A DNA stretch of 64,000 nucleotides from Lethocerus indicus (taxonomy: Eukaryota > Arthropoda > Insecta > Hemiptera > Belostomatidae), in assembly GCA_019843655.1 (NCBI GenBank), contig JACDQD010000007.1, forward strand, positions 8,305,600 through 8,369,599, read 5' to 3'. The notes beneath the pieces are model-generated. The model worked only from the letters and a program-made list of their open reading frames with translations. It had not been told where the DNA came from and did not search any database. Position 1 is the first letter of the stretch. Each line of letters opens with the position of its first letter. Shown here one piece after another: positions 1 through 12,500 of the stretch. A program made the translations under genes and the position numbers.

Positions 1-295
1 ACTATAAAAACGCCCTCTTCAAAATCGAATCTATGCATATTTTTTCTTCGGATATTGGAGTTTTATTATTACCTCTTCTGAGGGAAGAGAACGGCAGGGA
101 ATGATTGAATTCCTTTTTGGATATCGAAGTTTCCTCTCGATAACGTTTGGTAAATTAGGGTCGGAGCGAGGACAGGCTGGTGTATCAATAAAGCGTTACT
201 CGGAGAGGCCGTCAATTCATAACTGCCAATAAAATCCAGAGCGCTTCATAGATTCCGAACGCTTTCGCTGCGGCATGCTAATCGACCGGAACCCG

Positions 296-345
296 CTTTT
301 TTTTAAAAAATTAAAAAAAAATTAAAACGTTTTTTAATTTTTTCG
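296..345. repeat. A/T homopolymer patch
   Basis: A run of T, then interrupted poly-A, then T again. It is low-complexity sequence with no other visible content. Confidence 0.8.
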
Positions 346-3224
346 TGTACGACTCGACCTTACGCGTATCGGCTATCCGTGCTCCGACAGTATAATGACT
401 CTACATCTGCCGCTGGATATGGCGTGGACTAAATTCGAATTAAACACGTCGAAATATTTCGGATCCATTACGTCCCCCATTTTTTTAAATTACTCTTTCC
501 CAACCGACAAATGAAATGGCCATCCGGTGAAAATTTGTATTCTGAGTACGTTGTAAAACGGACCTAACTATTAGAAGAAAATAGATGTTTTAAAGCTACA
601 ACTATAATCTCATAAGCGCGCATATTGGATATACTCATTTTTTCCAGTCTTGCGCTGGACATCATTATGTACAATATAAATAAAATCAGGAAAACACCTT
701 CCTGTTTACTGAATAAAATGCAATCGGGTAAGTGAATTGGCTCGATCGGCTGTTCTAAAATTCTGTGTTTTATTGAAGTGGACCCGAATCGAAATGCAAT
801 GTGCCAAGAGCCTCAAGTGTCGTGCATTGTGTGGCAGCGGGTGCGAGGGAAGCCGATCTTTTTATTTGCCAGGAATTAGAGTACCCAATTTTCCATTACC
901 GGCCGTTTAGGGCCAGTCTGTACCAACTGTATAGTTATCTTTATCTCTGGGGCAATTTCGTCCTTTTAATGCCGCCCAGTAAACTGGCGGCCGCCCGAGC
1001 GCTTCGACCCTTCCAGTTCGTTTTCATTTAAGAACTCGGAGCGAGGGTAAAACTTAGAAACGAGGAAAAGTTTGGCTGAGGCGAACTTCGGGAGCGGGGC
1101 TTTTTTATATTCCAAATTAATGGAATTAAAAAAAAGATTCCAAATAGACGGGCAATACCCAGTTTTATATAAACATTTTGACTGGACTCGAGTGGACAAA
1201 ATTAAGGGATAAGCAGCCTGTTGCATTTACCTGCCTTTTAATTTTCTTTGGGCTGTCAGTACAGGCTCTTAGAATGTGAGTGGGATCAGTTTTCTCCTGA
1301 ATTTTTGTACGTATTATGAATGATATTTTATTTATACGTATACTTACTTACCTATCAAATATTCTGTTGCAAGGTTAGAAAGAATTGTAAAATATCAAAC
1401 GTAACAACTGGCCTAGTGAATATTTAAAGAACTTTTGTTCGTTAAATAGATTTACGGAGGGTATCGATGAATAAGAAACATATATATAACACTCACGCAT
1501 TCAGTTTAAGGCGTATTATTAAGGAAAAAATGATATAAATCTCATAGGATATTTGATGGAATTCATCGGAAAGGGGGAATCGCTTTAGGCGTTTAATTTT
1601 GAGGTAGGATATTGGATAATCGCGCGGTTCCGGATCTCGGGGAGGCCAAACGAGGGGAAGCTTCGAGTATTGATTTAATGAGATAAATTTGTACCGCGAG
1701 CTCTATAACTCTATAATCATTTCGATAGCGATTGTGATGGGGGCTAAGCCAAGCCGCTCGGGTTCTGGATAGAACTATTTTGGGCTCTCGGGGCAATGTT
1801 AAATATTGGTAAATACATAATGGAATATAATTCCTCTGCTGTGGGTTGCCCGAAAATGAGTATCAAATATTGACTGTTAAAACAGAAACGCATTGCATTT
1901 CACCGAACGCCACCGTGACAATATCTAAGGCCACTGGAATGAAAACCGCAGGCCAGAATCTAATTGAAATTTACCCAACCGAACGGTTTTAATATTTAAC
2001 CTATTTCTCACAATTAGCAAACGCGCGGTATTATCTACCGTTCACATTCTGCGGTAAATAATAATCAAGAGGCCGTGAAACCTGCGATTCAGATGAAATA
2101 TGGTAGTCTCACTTTCGTAATTGGTAGAGAAAATACTTTTTCCGGGTGTTATTTTTGGAAAGTATCCACTTAATTATTAATTTACGGTCATATATATGTT
2201 ATCGATGATGCAATATAAGTATACATATTGTATGGGATTTTACTAGGTGACTTCATAACGATGACAATTTCTTTAACAGTTAGCACGTTAACTGTATATT
2301 TAGTGAATACTATTTGGTACTTGTGGTACATTGTAGTACCACACATACATTTTATATGTATACATATACATTGTATTGGTATACATTTATTATATCCTTG
2401 TTTCATAGAATTTATATTCTTATATTGCGTTTATAACAGCAATGTAGTTAAGAGGAATACTGTTGCTGACCTATTTTGATCGTTATTGAATATGTTCAAT
2501 TTATTTCGTTCGTTTTAATTTCTACAAAATTGAAACGTTTAAATTTCTGTGCTATTAGCACTGTAGTTTATATTGGTCCCTGTTCGACTGGTGGATAAAG
2601 AGGTTTCTCGACGCTGTCGTTGGTTGTCAGTTAGTTACAGTGAAGTTATACTTGCACGTGTTGCTGTTAATCGATTCCGAATACCGGCTACTGATACAGA
2701 CGATGGAAAGGAGCTGAAACTGTTCAAGACCCGGGTGAAACCACTATAAACACAAACTAATATGACTGGAATTATACTATTGAAAAGGAAAAGCAGAACA
2801 TAACATATGCAAATGACTATGTAATTGTACTAAAGGATGTTGTGCAATATTAATGCATTCATAATTTCATTGGTTTTATCAAAGACTTATAGGAGTGGTA
2901 ATTTTATTAAAGGAGAACTATAGATTTTTCCAAATTATATTGAGTCTATTGAGTTTCTGTTCATTTAAAATATTATTTATATAATCGTTCTAGAATAGGA
3001 CATACGAGGAATCGATATTTGAAAGAGTGAGAGAATTAAAGTTCCTTACATATAAATTCTGCTAAACTTTAGACGCGCTAAAAGATTTTTATGTTTGATA
3101 TTTCAGCGCTCGGTCATGAAAAATGAGTATCGTCGAAAACTCAGGCGTGAAGTTGTTCCGGATTTTCGGCCGGATCCAACTCGACCCAAAGATTAAAGTT
3201 TGTCGCTTCAAGTTTGTTAGGTCT

Positions 3225-3243
3225 CATTCCGAACACAGAAGTT
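3225..3243 (+). other. 19-nt word resembling a conserved segment of bacterial 5S rRNA
   Basis: The bases CATTCCGAACACAGAAGTT, followed by GAG, match the well-conserved loop region of bacterial-type 5S rRNA, which usually reads CCGAACACAGAAGTTAAG or close variants. Neither flank continues as 5S: the GCGCCGATGGTA segment expected downstream is missing and no closing stem is visible. It could be a fragment of bacterial or organellar origin, or chance. It is not a functional rRNA gene. Confidence 0.25.
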
Positions 3244-4965
3244 GAGAGTCCGCATTATTCAAACGGGACGGTCCTAGACCGCCCCGGACAGTAATATCAG
3301 ATCATTTTCATGAATTCCCCTCCCGCTCCTTGGCCCTTGTTTTAAACATTTTGATATGTCCCAGAAATTAAACTCGCCCCTTCTCTGAATAATAGAAGTT
3401 ACATTTACATTTAGTTCGGCCCCGGGGTTAGCATTCTGATCTCTCGAATAGGCTTCAGACGGAAGGGCAAATATACTGGAGTGGCCCGGTTGCATTAGCA
3501 AGTGGAAATACGCAGCTTTATGATCTGTTTAAGCTCAAGGAATTAAACCGAGGCGGAACGTTCATGGTACTATTAGCTAATTATTATTACAAAATTGTGC
3601 AATGTTCCTTGGACATGTTCCTCTCAATATGTTCCTCGAACAAATTCGTCCCACCAAAATATTCGTCACAATCGGGAGATACAAATCACTAAATGACATA
3701 CTGGAAACCAGAAACACCACAGTAACGATCTAGTGATGAGATGTTTCATCAGCCGTACACTTGCGAAAATATCACGCTGTATTGCTAATGACGATGTAAT
3801 GACGATGGCGAGAAACCAACACCGGGCTAGCCTAACGCCAAATAGGCGAGATGTTACAGAATATCGCATTATTTATGATTTTCTACACTTGCGTGAACTT
3901 CTTAAAGCTAATATGAATAAATTCTAGTATCGATTCTATTTTCTATACTTTAAAAGAGATTATTAATAAGAAGGGAAATAAAATAATTATTCGTATCTAT
4001 TTAAAGTTAAATATTTATTATTTTTATATACTTAACTATCCTGAATATTGTCGACGAACGTATTTTCTATTTTTTCTTTTGAGAAATTCTTCCTTACATT
4101 TGAAGTTGGAGATATTTGGATTATGATTATGCCTTCTAGCTTAGGAACAGAAAATCGCACCAGCGATGGAGCGAGCGCCCCTTTTGTTTATTTGACGAAA
4201 AATGATTTCCTTTACTCTGAACCTGAGCTCAAATCGATGTCGAGACGATTCGCCGTTGAAAATAATGGGATAATCTCGGCTGACCCGAAAGTTCAGTTGG
4301 ATAACATCTTTTTTGGGGAATCCCTCAAGAAGTTGGTTTAAGTCAAGTGGAGGAGTCATCTACATAATAAAGCAGTTAGAGCGCTCCGAATGACGCGATG
4401 TTTCCATTCTCTAATTCAATTCCTCAAATTCCCTCCGACCCACTTGAACGGTTCGCGTCCCCCTGGATTACCATTAAAACGTCGTTGCCGTTTCAATAAT
4501 TAATATGGTTTCGATTATGGTTATTTCCCTTGTTGCCAAATGACTGGCGATAAAATTAAGTGGTTGAGGGGGAAATAAAATGATTCTTCTTTTATAAGGC
4601 GTAAATAATTGACAATTGATCGAAAATTACTCAGATTCCCTTTGTGACAACTCAGACTGCTCCTTCGTTTGTTTGTTACCCTCCAAATGAGTTCAGCACA
4701 GAATTGCGCTTTCCTGCCATACTCACTGTACATTTGTCAAGATCGTATCTTGTGAGGGATTATTCGAATGGGTTTGCGAAATTAATGAAATAGTAAGAAT
4801 TCATTAAAGGCTTGCCGTTTCATTTGATAATAAATTCCTGTTTTTATTTTTATTTATCTAGAGCCGAGTATTCTCTATTTTTTTTTCCATTAACCTCAAT
4901 ATTCTTGGAATGTGCTCCTTGTTCTTAAATATATATACTTAATGTAGATGTATTGTATTGTATTA

Positions 4966-4988
4966 GATGTAATAACGATGTAATAAAC
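4966..4988. repeat. Short tandem repeat, unit about 11-12 bp, two copies
   Basis: GATGTAATAAC is followed directly by GATGTAATAAAC. A TGTAT-type repeat lies just upstream, at about 4950-4962. Confidence 0.7.
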
Positions 4989-6263
4989 CAAGATAGAAAA
5001 AGATAAAGGCTTATTTGTAAGCGATTCAATTTAACTAACAACATTTATATTCATATCAATTACCTTAGGATGATAGATTGTTATCTATACTTGCTATAAT
5101 AGGTATACAAATGTAAGATCAGAATATTTCAAACATAGTGAAATATTTCAAATTGTTATGGGGTCCCTCTATTTCCTATAGGAATTACATTTTATATTTA
5201 GATTGATCCATGGAAACGAATTGAGAAGAGCCATGACCATTTATGTAATCAAAGAAACGTCATTCGAATTTATTGTCGTGTACAGTACATCGAATTACAG
5301 CGCATCGAAATAAATATTTTCAATTACTATTGATATTTAAGTTTTAATTTTCATTGTCTACTTGAAATATCTGTATTTTTATGGCTAAAATGTGATTTCA
5401 TATTCCTTGAAATTAACCGCTTTTTTAAAGTATTAAAAATATACCGTATAGTACCCAAATATACTGTATGTCAACACTTGCTTCAAGAAAAGGCGTATTT
5501 ATATATTTTTAACACGCCCTGGTCTCTCGAATTTATGGGAAACAACAGTTTTATATAAATGCCTTACTGAATTTCCGTGTGGCTCATTACTTAGACTAGC
5601 GATTACAATATCGGAGGTTACAATACATGCTGATTACATATATTGGAGACCTTTATACCTTTGTACAGCCGACCGGATTGGCCCCAGCGTGGTTGCCGGC
5701 ACAGATGTTTCGCTGTTAAGTATTCCCAGGTAGATATCTAGAAGCTACTTATTCGGATAGAGCAATACAATATTTAATTGCGGTGACCGGATAGAAATTA
5801 TGGAGGACGATTTAATTTGTGTATTTCAATGAGTTCGTTCATTATATTCGTGTCATCATCAGGTGTTTATGCAGACATTACAACAATATTAATGCGATAC
5901 AATTTTTGAGGATGTTTATTAAACTATATGTTGTTTCCTTATCTATGGGCTTCAATGTATTAAATTTATCGTCGTTAAGTAGAATTATATTAATTTATTG
6001 TCAGCTTAGCGTCAGATAGTCTACATTAATGGTGATTTAGCTTTATATTTGTAATGTTAGTTCCGGGTATATAGGTAATTCAGGGTATGTAATATTATCT
6101 AGGTTCAAAGTATTTCTGTGAAATAGTAAATATCCAACTTGTAGAAAATTGTAAAATGTTGTCAGCCTTAAAATTCATCAATAGAAAATATCCGGTCAAC
6201 GAATTTTTTTTTTAATTTCGTCTAAACTCGACGTTATAGAAAAAATCATGCTGATTAATTTAC

Positions 6264-6320
6264 CTGTTGGGTAGTGAGGAGTAGGACGAGAGCGAGGTGT
6301 AGCGCAGCGACAAAGTTCAT
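6264..6320 (-). CDS. First coding exon encoding a signal peptide (partial gene, unidentified secreted or membrane protein)
   Basis: Read on the minus strand from ATG at 6320, this exon encodes MNFVAALHLALVLLLTTQQ, a textbook signal peptide: a very short N-terminal region, an uninterrupted hydrophobic core (about residues 3-15), then small and polar residues suited to signal peptidase cleavage. The frame ends exactly at CAG|GTAAAT, close to the metazoan 5' splice consensus, leaving an intron in phase 0. Signal-peptide-only first exons followed by a long intron are common in insect genes for secreted ligands and cell-adhesion or receptor proteins. The next exon is not in the window, so the family is unknown. 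An in-frame upstream ATG at 6428 would add 36 residues (MPGWCGGG...THI) with no stop between; an in-frame TAA precedes that ATG. The downstream ATG is preferred because it puts the hydrophobic segment at the N terminus. A chance hydrophobic frame is possible, but together with the donor it is unlikely. Confidence 0.6.
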
Positions 6321-6540
6321 GATGTGCGTGTACGATGCTCTCTGGTCAGGGGTTGTCTGGTTATGACGGTGTGTGGAGGGGGCGCCGGCCCATTTAACGG
6401 GACTGCCGCCCCCGCACCAGCCAGGCATGCGTCCCGACGCCAGCGCCTCCCCTCCCCCACCTTATCTGATAACGAGAGGACTGGTGGGGGGGGAGGAGGG
6501 GCATACGGCTTCAGGAGATGATTATGCACACACACACACC
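6321..6540 (-). promoter_or_regulatory. GC-rich 5' leader / promoter-proximal region of the signal-peptide exon
   Basis: The 220 bases upstream of the signal-peptide ATG change abruptly from AT-rich to GC-rich, with runs of C on the minus strand (G on plus, near 6484-6501), overlapping GATA-type words (TTATCTGATAAC on plus, about 6462-6473) and a CA microsatellite at the far end. Farther out, at 6541-6577, minus-strand sequence is rich in TATATAT. No single TATA-plus-initiator arrangement is compelling, so the transcription start is not placed. An upstream open frame (6589 to 6317) ends in a TGA that overlaps the signal-peptide ATG. Confidence 0.4.
6526..6539. repeat. (CA)n microsatellite
   Basis: About seven CA units between the GC-rich leader and the AT-rich upstream flank. 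Confidence 0.85.
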
Positions 6541-6576
6541 CGCATATATACATACAAAGATACATAAATATATATA

Positions 6577-6612
6577 CAGTAGCGTGCAATTATTTTAGGT
6601 CGCCAGGCAATC
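6577..6612 (+). mobile_element. Possible solo terminal repeat of a Tc1/mariner-like element
   Basis: A TA dinucleotide is followed by CAGTAGCGTGCAATTATTTT. This has the general form of Tc1-family ends (TA target, then CAGT, then a segment with an A/T-rich core). I did not find the inverted partner end or any transposase reading frame nearby, so at most this is a relic or a cut-off MITE end. Confidence 0.2.
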
Positions 6613-7652
6613 GGGGTGGACCTTCGCTCTCTTTCTGGTATAGGTCCATAAAGGCATAGCTTATCATAATTATCTCAATATTAATGCTTCTATACTAAAA
6701 CGACACTGATTTATAACGCCATGTCATAATAATTCATGACATGTTATTTTTTTTACCATTGCACTATTGTATGTAATAGGTCGGTAATAACTGGATGAAA
6801 CATATGTTGACATATCTGTGTACTATTAATGTGTTGGGCTCCGAATCATATTTTTAGTAAACGCATTTCGCGTATAACATCCTTTATTTGGCGACAACAT
6901 GACTAAAGTGCGAATCGTTTTTATAATATGCTATACAATTGTTAGTCACACGCCTGATGAAGTGCATTGCATACACGGTAAATCTTTAGTTTCATTGTCG
7001 TTAAACGATTAAATTATTAAACCAAGTTTAATTATTTATAATGAAGAAGAGCAACAATGTTATGACTATTTTGTCCGCCTCCCCTCCAGAATACGATACG
7101 CGTGCAAAATATCTGGCAACATTGCAACAGTTCGTTACACTCAAATCCAGGTCCGCACAAGTTGGAAAGCGGCGAGGACCCCATTACTCCCACGAAAACA
7201 CCTGCGGGCCACAATGGGGCCCGAGTTGTGTTCATTTATTCTGAAGTACCATACAAAGGAATTGTCTAATTATTTAAATTTATATTTCCCATTCGACTTG
7301 ATCACCGCGAAACCTGCGTAATTTTGTCAAGTGAATTTCTTTTTATAATATTTTTATCCACTTATAGCAGACCATAGATAGTAGGTCTACGGGGATAAAA
7401 TAAGAAAATGGAAATTGAGGACGATCATCACAAATATCACCGTTAGGGGGGTTAGCAAAGGTTATTAAAGAGAAGCCAGATTCTTGAAAAGAACTAGATA
7501 TTGACTGAATTCAGAAACTTAATGTCTGACTTATTTCCTAATTATGTATAGCAATAAATTACATGTTTAACCATTTAGAACCTTGCATACGATGGCGGCT
7601 TCTGAGAAAATAACTGGCTTGGATTATGTTACATCGCCACTTATAAATTTGA

Positions 7653-7656
<4 letters not shown>
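6601..7656. other. Non-coding AT-rich sequence upstream of the signal-peptide gene
   Basis: I see no exon here. A perfect 8-bp stem hairpin lies at 6720-6743 (CATGTCAT paired with ATGACATG, 8-nt loop). A slightly GC-richer patch at 7070-7220 is open on both strands but has no splice context. Confidence 0.6.

Positions 7657-7704
<48 letters not shown>
7657..7704. repeat. (AT)24 microsatellite
   Basis: An uninterrupted AT dinucleotide run of 48 bases. Confidence 0.97.
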
Positions 7705-7706
<2 letters not shown>

Positions 7707-10700
7707 GAAACGATATCTTTGGATCCCCCCCCAGGCTTTTAATGGTCTCAGATAACGAGTGAGCTTCCGGCGGATGTAAAGCCCCCGAGGGTACGCACTA
7801 TTGGCTGGAATAAATTTCCTGATTGCTAGCACGGGAAACGTTGTGCAGTCGATGAAATTATGGATATCGGGTGAATATTAAACCCCATTTAACTATATAT
7901 ATTAGTAAACAGTTATATTATTGACTGACATTCGATAAGCTATATATTATCAATCAGTTGCAAGTGATAGAAACTGGGCAGATATACCTACCAGGGCAGG
8001 GGAATAATGATACCTTTTCATTTTCTCAGTATATTAAGACCGAATAGGTGATAGGTGAGAAAAAGTGTGATGATACTAAATGTTTTCCTACATGCCTATT
8101 TCCTATTTCCCTATTTTCTAGAAATGATGTTTGACATTTAAATTAATGATTAAAAGAACTTTTGTAATATAAGATAACATTGTGAATTAATTCAATATTT
8201 GCCGGTTTTCCTTTGAATATTTTGGATTAAAGTTGATAGAATTTTAGGATGTAATATGATGATTTACTGTAACTTTGTCTAATGAGTTTTCAAAGAGTTG
8301 GAGTTCGATTCTGTTGCATCACCGTTTGGAATGCCGAAAAATGACCTGAGGATTTAAGTCTGTATATTAGTCGCCCCCTATTTACCTTCCCTTTTGTTAA
8401 ATCCGGCCGATCGCACTGCGATTAATATTCAGGGGTTCTCCGCTGTACCCTTTGACTTTTCTTGTCGAGTCAGGCTCTGGAAACTCGTTATAGCGTCGGG
8501 TCAGAGTAATTGAAAACAGTTTAAAACGAGAGCCGGGCGAGGTTCTAGGACTGACAGCTAATAACTTGGCCGCACCGAAAGGGGGTTCACAGAGCGCGCG
8601 ATACCCAACCGGTACCGTTAAGCCGAACTGCAATATTCTTTCTGCGCGGAATTCGCGTTAATACGCTGGAGAAAAATCTGTACACCGTGATCCGCCCACG
8701 AGCGGACAGGTTCATTGAAAATCTTTTAGCAGTCATTGTTATACGTCCAGGCAGGATATATATGACGTAAGCATGTAAAATGTTCCTCTGGATATTTCAT
8801 CAGAAAAAGGGAAACTGCTAGAAACTTAATAGGACTGTTCATTATTTTTAAATTTTATTGTCTTTACTAATAACAGTATCTTGATATTGTTATATTATAT
8901 TATCATTATAATACTAGATAACAATGCAATTTTTCCTGTCGTGTTGTCGGCAAATAATAAAAACGAATCCTTGTATCCACATCATTAGGGAGGACATTTT
9001 CTTTTTGCCTTAGATGGCTGTATAAACATATAGAGGCACCTCCCTCCGCCCCTGCGATATTAAATCCGTGTATATTAGGTGATACTCAGGGCGCGCTCGG
9101 TCTCGAGCTCAGCCACGTCCCCCATCTTTCCGCCCATTACCCCTTTCAGTAGGCTGTCTTTTCAATGTGTTACACTCCACAATGACGTTGACTTACCCCG
9201 CCGATAGAATATTTTCCTTGTCCTCTTCTCGTCAAATTATTATTACACTCTCATCATTCTCTGAGATTTATTGGAATCAATAACTCTTTACCGCTCCGTT
9301 GAATACAATTACGTTCTCTTACCCTTTTAAAGGAGAAAAATGTACTCCTTCGGAAGCTTAGCTTTTGTTCATAACATAACAGGAAATCATCTGCATATTT
9401 GATAAATGTATACTAATAATCGATAGCATCATTCTTCCAACCTTCTGCCTTCACTCGGTAAATAGTGATTTGAAGACACAAGTAGTTTGAAATTTGTAAA
9501 AAAACAATTCACTGGGGTTCAACAAGACTTACATTTTCCAACGAGTGTTGCTAAATCGAATATTTTATTCCAATCACGCTTTAAGTATACTTCTATATCA
9601 AATAGCAAGAATGCTTAGCCGCCACAGGTTTATGACTTTTAAAAGTCAAATAAATGAAAGAAGATTATTTTTTAATCATTAAGTAGAGAATTTCAGAAAG
9701 TTCGAACTGCAGGATACCTTCAATAACCCTGTATGATATGTTCTTCATTGATTCTTAATATAAAATACGCTTTTTCCAGTTTGTCGAGTTAAACCCCTGG
9801 TTACGTAAGGTCTAAAAGTACTCTATAGGTAACTGTAAATTCATGAAAATCCTTGGGCGATGGGGTGTATTTATTTCTATTCAAAGAATAAAACCAATAG
9901 CTCGCATATTTTCAAAACTGGGGACAGTCTGTACAATTCAGCGGTCCATATTGGTGTTAGGGGGCGGTGTCCCCCGAAGGGGTCGGCTAAGCCGTCCCCC
10001 GCTGTACCCCGGCCCGGCGGCCCTATTTTCCGGCCTCTCGTAACAAATGTCAACCATTATCCGGATCGCGTTTTATCTCTCTACATTCTGTTATATTGAA
10101 AATTTTTATCTGCGCCGAAACATTCGCGGCGTTAAAACTGAAAAAAAGGAAGAAGAGATAGAGAGAGCATGAGGCAGCCCCCCGCTTCTATCGGTCTATC
10201 GATTTTGAATCTGATTCGAATTTAGAGTATTTATTATCGGTTCTAATCTCGGTCCAGTATACGGTATTACTGAGAGGATTTGTACAAATTTATGCCCGTA
10301 TAAATGCTGCAGCTGCTCTGGGCATCACTGAAATATTAATCTTTCTTGAATTAATAACTAAGCTATAGGTCGGGGTTGCTGGTTACGTAGAAAAGAGAAT
10401 ATAATTTCGAGGACTGGTTTTTCTTCTTGCTCGATGGTTGTTTTTGGAAATTTTAGAACGCCACCATCCTTGCGATTTTCCGTCTCCACTCGACTAATTG
10501 ATCATGGGCTAGAGCGCTTGCGGCATTTCGCTACTCTTAATAGGATTCATAAGCTTAGTTTAGGAATAAATACATGAGTTGAGAAAAAAGATGACAACTG
10601 TTATGATATTTGATCATTGGACAGATTTTCGTATTTCGGGTTGTGAAACAACTGTACCACATAACAGCAATTAATCGGCAGATATGACCATCGGGATCCA

Positions 10701-10800
10701 AGTATGCATTACAGCTAACTGAAAGGTTAACTATTAACTTATAATTAACATAGTTAACATATTTTTTATTTCACTGTTTAAACAAACGGCAGCAGATAAC
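7705..10800. other. Non-coding, with small GC-rich patches
   Basis: Mostly AT-rich. GC-richer patches occur at about 8400-8640, 9040-9150 and 9950-10060; the last contains alternating G and C runs that could fold. No supported gene was seen. An inverted repeat GTTAACTA...TAGTTAAC lies at 10726-10758, and its left arm is part of GTTAACTATTAAC, which is one base from the consensus of HNF1-type homeodomain sites. Confidence 0.6.
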
Positions 10801-10803
10801 AGG

Positions 10804-10838
10804 TCCCTCTCCCTCTCCCTCTCCCTCTCTCTCTCTTT
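10804..10838. repeat. (CCCTCT)n / (CT)n microsatellite
   Basis: Pyrimidine repeat that begins as hexamer CCCTCT units and decays into CT dinucleotides; read as GAGGGA/GA on the minus strand. Confidence 0.95.
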
Positions 10839-12230
10839 TCAATAATAGAAGGTATTGTCTTTGCCGGAACTAATTTATATTTTAATTAAATTCTCGTTTC
10901 CCTTGATAGCTTCAAGGGAGAAACTGAAATCAGGAAGGCATAATTGAAATCTCAGACCCGGAGTGCATTAGCTATTAATTATCGATTAAAACTGCGCCTG
11001 CTCTTTGTGGGCGAGAAGAGCCGGGGATCTCTCTCCCCCCTCTCACCACACTAATCCTCACCAATTGCGCTTCCCATCTAATTCACTCAGTTTCGTCTGA
11101 TTAGCGCCCTCCATGGGCGAAATCTACGCCGCATAACCTCTTAAGAAGAAAAACGGAAAGAAGGCTAATTTGTTATATACGGATATAGGAATAAATACCA
11201 TTTACGTTGAACAGATAAATGGAAATCAAGGTGAATTCATAATGTTTGAAACATTAATATACGAGTAATTAATTTTCAAGTATTTTTACCTAACCCTGAA
11301 ATCTAGTCGAGTCGCACATTATTCTATTCGAATTGGAATTAAATTATTATAAGAAAACATTCGTTAATGTAAAATTAATAAGTAAAATTATCTTTCGAAT
11401 CGAATATAGATTAAAAATAGAGAAGAAACGAAAATATTTAACTATCTCTCGTCCTCTACTGAAATTCTAACGCCTGAAGGTATAGGGTAGGGAAGGTTGT
11501 TTGGGCTTATGAAACTTTAATTTACGTTTCCGGGTCTCCGAGCATTTTATCTGAGTCAAAAATTCAATTCTGTTTTCTCATTTGAGAGTCGGCCCTCGTG
11601 ATTAGATTAAAGAAAGGAAGCCTGGCGACGTGGCATTGCCAAATATCCCTCCTGATTTTTACACTCAAGCCTGCCCCCTTCTCCCCTAGGCCGGCATCCT
11701 ATCTGCGCTAATGAATTTTCGGGGCCTAAGGGTTTCCCTTTTTCCTTTTTACCTAGCGTTATGTTGTCGTAGGAATTTTACGTGCAAGGGACGCAATATT
11801 TCACGTGACAAATTGCAGACAAGTACTATCCTGGGAGATGTAATGAAAGAAGTATTCCCTGGTCCTTTCTCAGGGAAAGATGATTGCTTCTTCAGTAATA
11901 TGATTGAATTTAAATTAAAGTTCATTCTGATTAATTATGCAGTAATTCACGAAAGGATTATTACATTAATGTAAACACCATATACAGAGCTTCCTGCCAA
12001 TTTTCCCCCCTGCGGATTTCGAACTGAAGATTAACAATCTTATATAAACATATTACATTTACTGTTAGTATTCACTCAGTTGTTTTGAATCAAACGACTC
12101 GAACCTGAATCCCGCAAAGGTGGTTCACTATTAGCACGGCGGCAGTTCGAGCAATTACGCCCGGGCATGCGGTTCAGTAAATGGGAATCCCTCGTATAGA
12201 TCATTAACGGAACAGGTGGGACCAGAGTCA
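10839..12230. other. Non-coding stretch
   Basis: AT-rich with a modest GC patch at 10980-11140. The open frame of 87 codons at 11711-11974 has no coding bias or recognisable domain, so it is not annotated as a gene. Confidence 0.6.
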
Positions 12231-12235
12231 TTCGG

Positions 12236-12500
12236 CGGTAGGGAGCGGGGAGAAAGCGGGCGAGAGAGGCAGAGAGAGAGAGAGATTGTGAGGGGGGGGG
12301 GTGGAGCGAGAATACACGTCTTAACTAACGTTAGCCAACTTTCCAACAGTTTGGGAAGCGGTGAAGACAATTTACGAGTTGTCCCTAACTTCTGGAAGGA
12401 GAATGGAAATGGGAGAGAGGGCAAGAGGAGGGAGACAGGAAGAGGGAGAGAGAAAGAGGGAGACAGAAAGAGGGAGAGAGAGAGGAGAGAGGTCCTGTGG
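12236..12500. repeat. Purine-rich GA low-complexity tract
   Basis: The plus strand is dominated by G and A: GAGAGAGA near 12268-12284, a run of G at about 12290-12301, then (GAGGGAGA)-like units at 12410-12490. The purine bias removes stops on both strands and explains the long open frames here (154 codons on minus, 99 and 83 on plus), which I do not regard as genes. GA repeats of this kind bind GAGA factor in Drosophila; whether that applies here is unknown. Confidence 0.85.

Larger units (their letters stand above)
1..6263 (-). other. Probable first intron of the minus-strand secreted/membrane gene (partial)
   Basis: This AT-rich stretch begins, in minus-strand direction, at the GT donor after the signal-peptide exon and runs off the left edge of the window. 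I found no acceptor-flanked exon with coding bias in it. It holds an A/T homopolymer patch near 296-345, a moderately GC-rich patch at 780-1110, a short 5S-rRNA-like word at 3225-3243, an 11-12-bp tandem repeat at 4966-4988, and many AATAAA words that carry no weight in AT-rich DNA. Calling it an intron depends entirely on the exon at 6264-6320 being real. Confidence 0.45.

Noticed and set aside
5690..5740. GTATTCCCAGG word like the reverse complement of eukaryotic 5S rRNA
   Set aside because: Only 11 bases agree and the flanks diverge completely.
12090..12150. ACTCGAACC word resembling the reverse complement of a tRNA T-arm
   Set aside because: The T-stem does not pair and no acceptor or D-arm is present.
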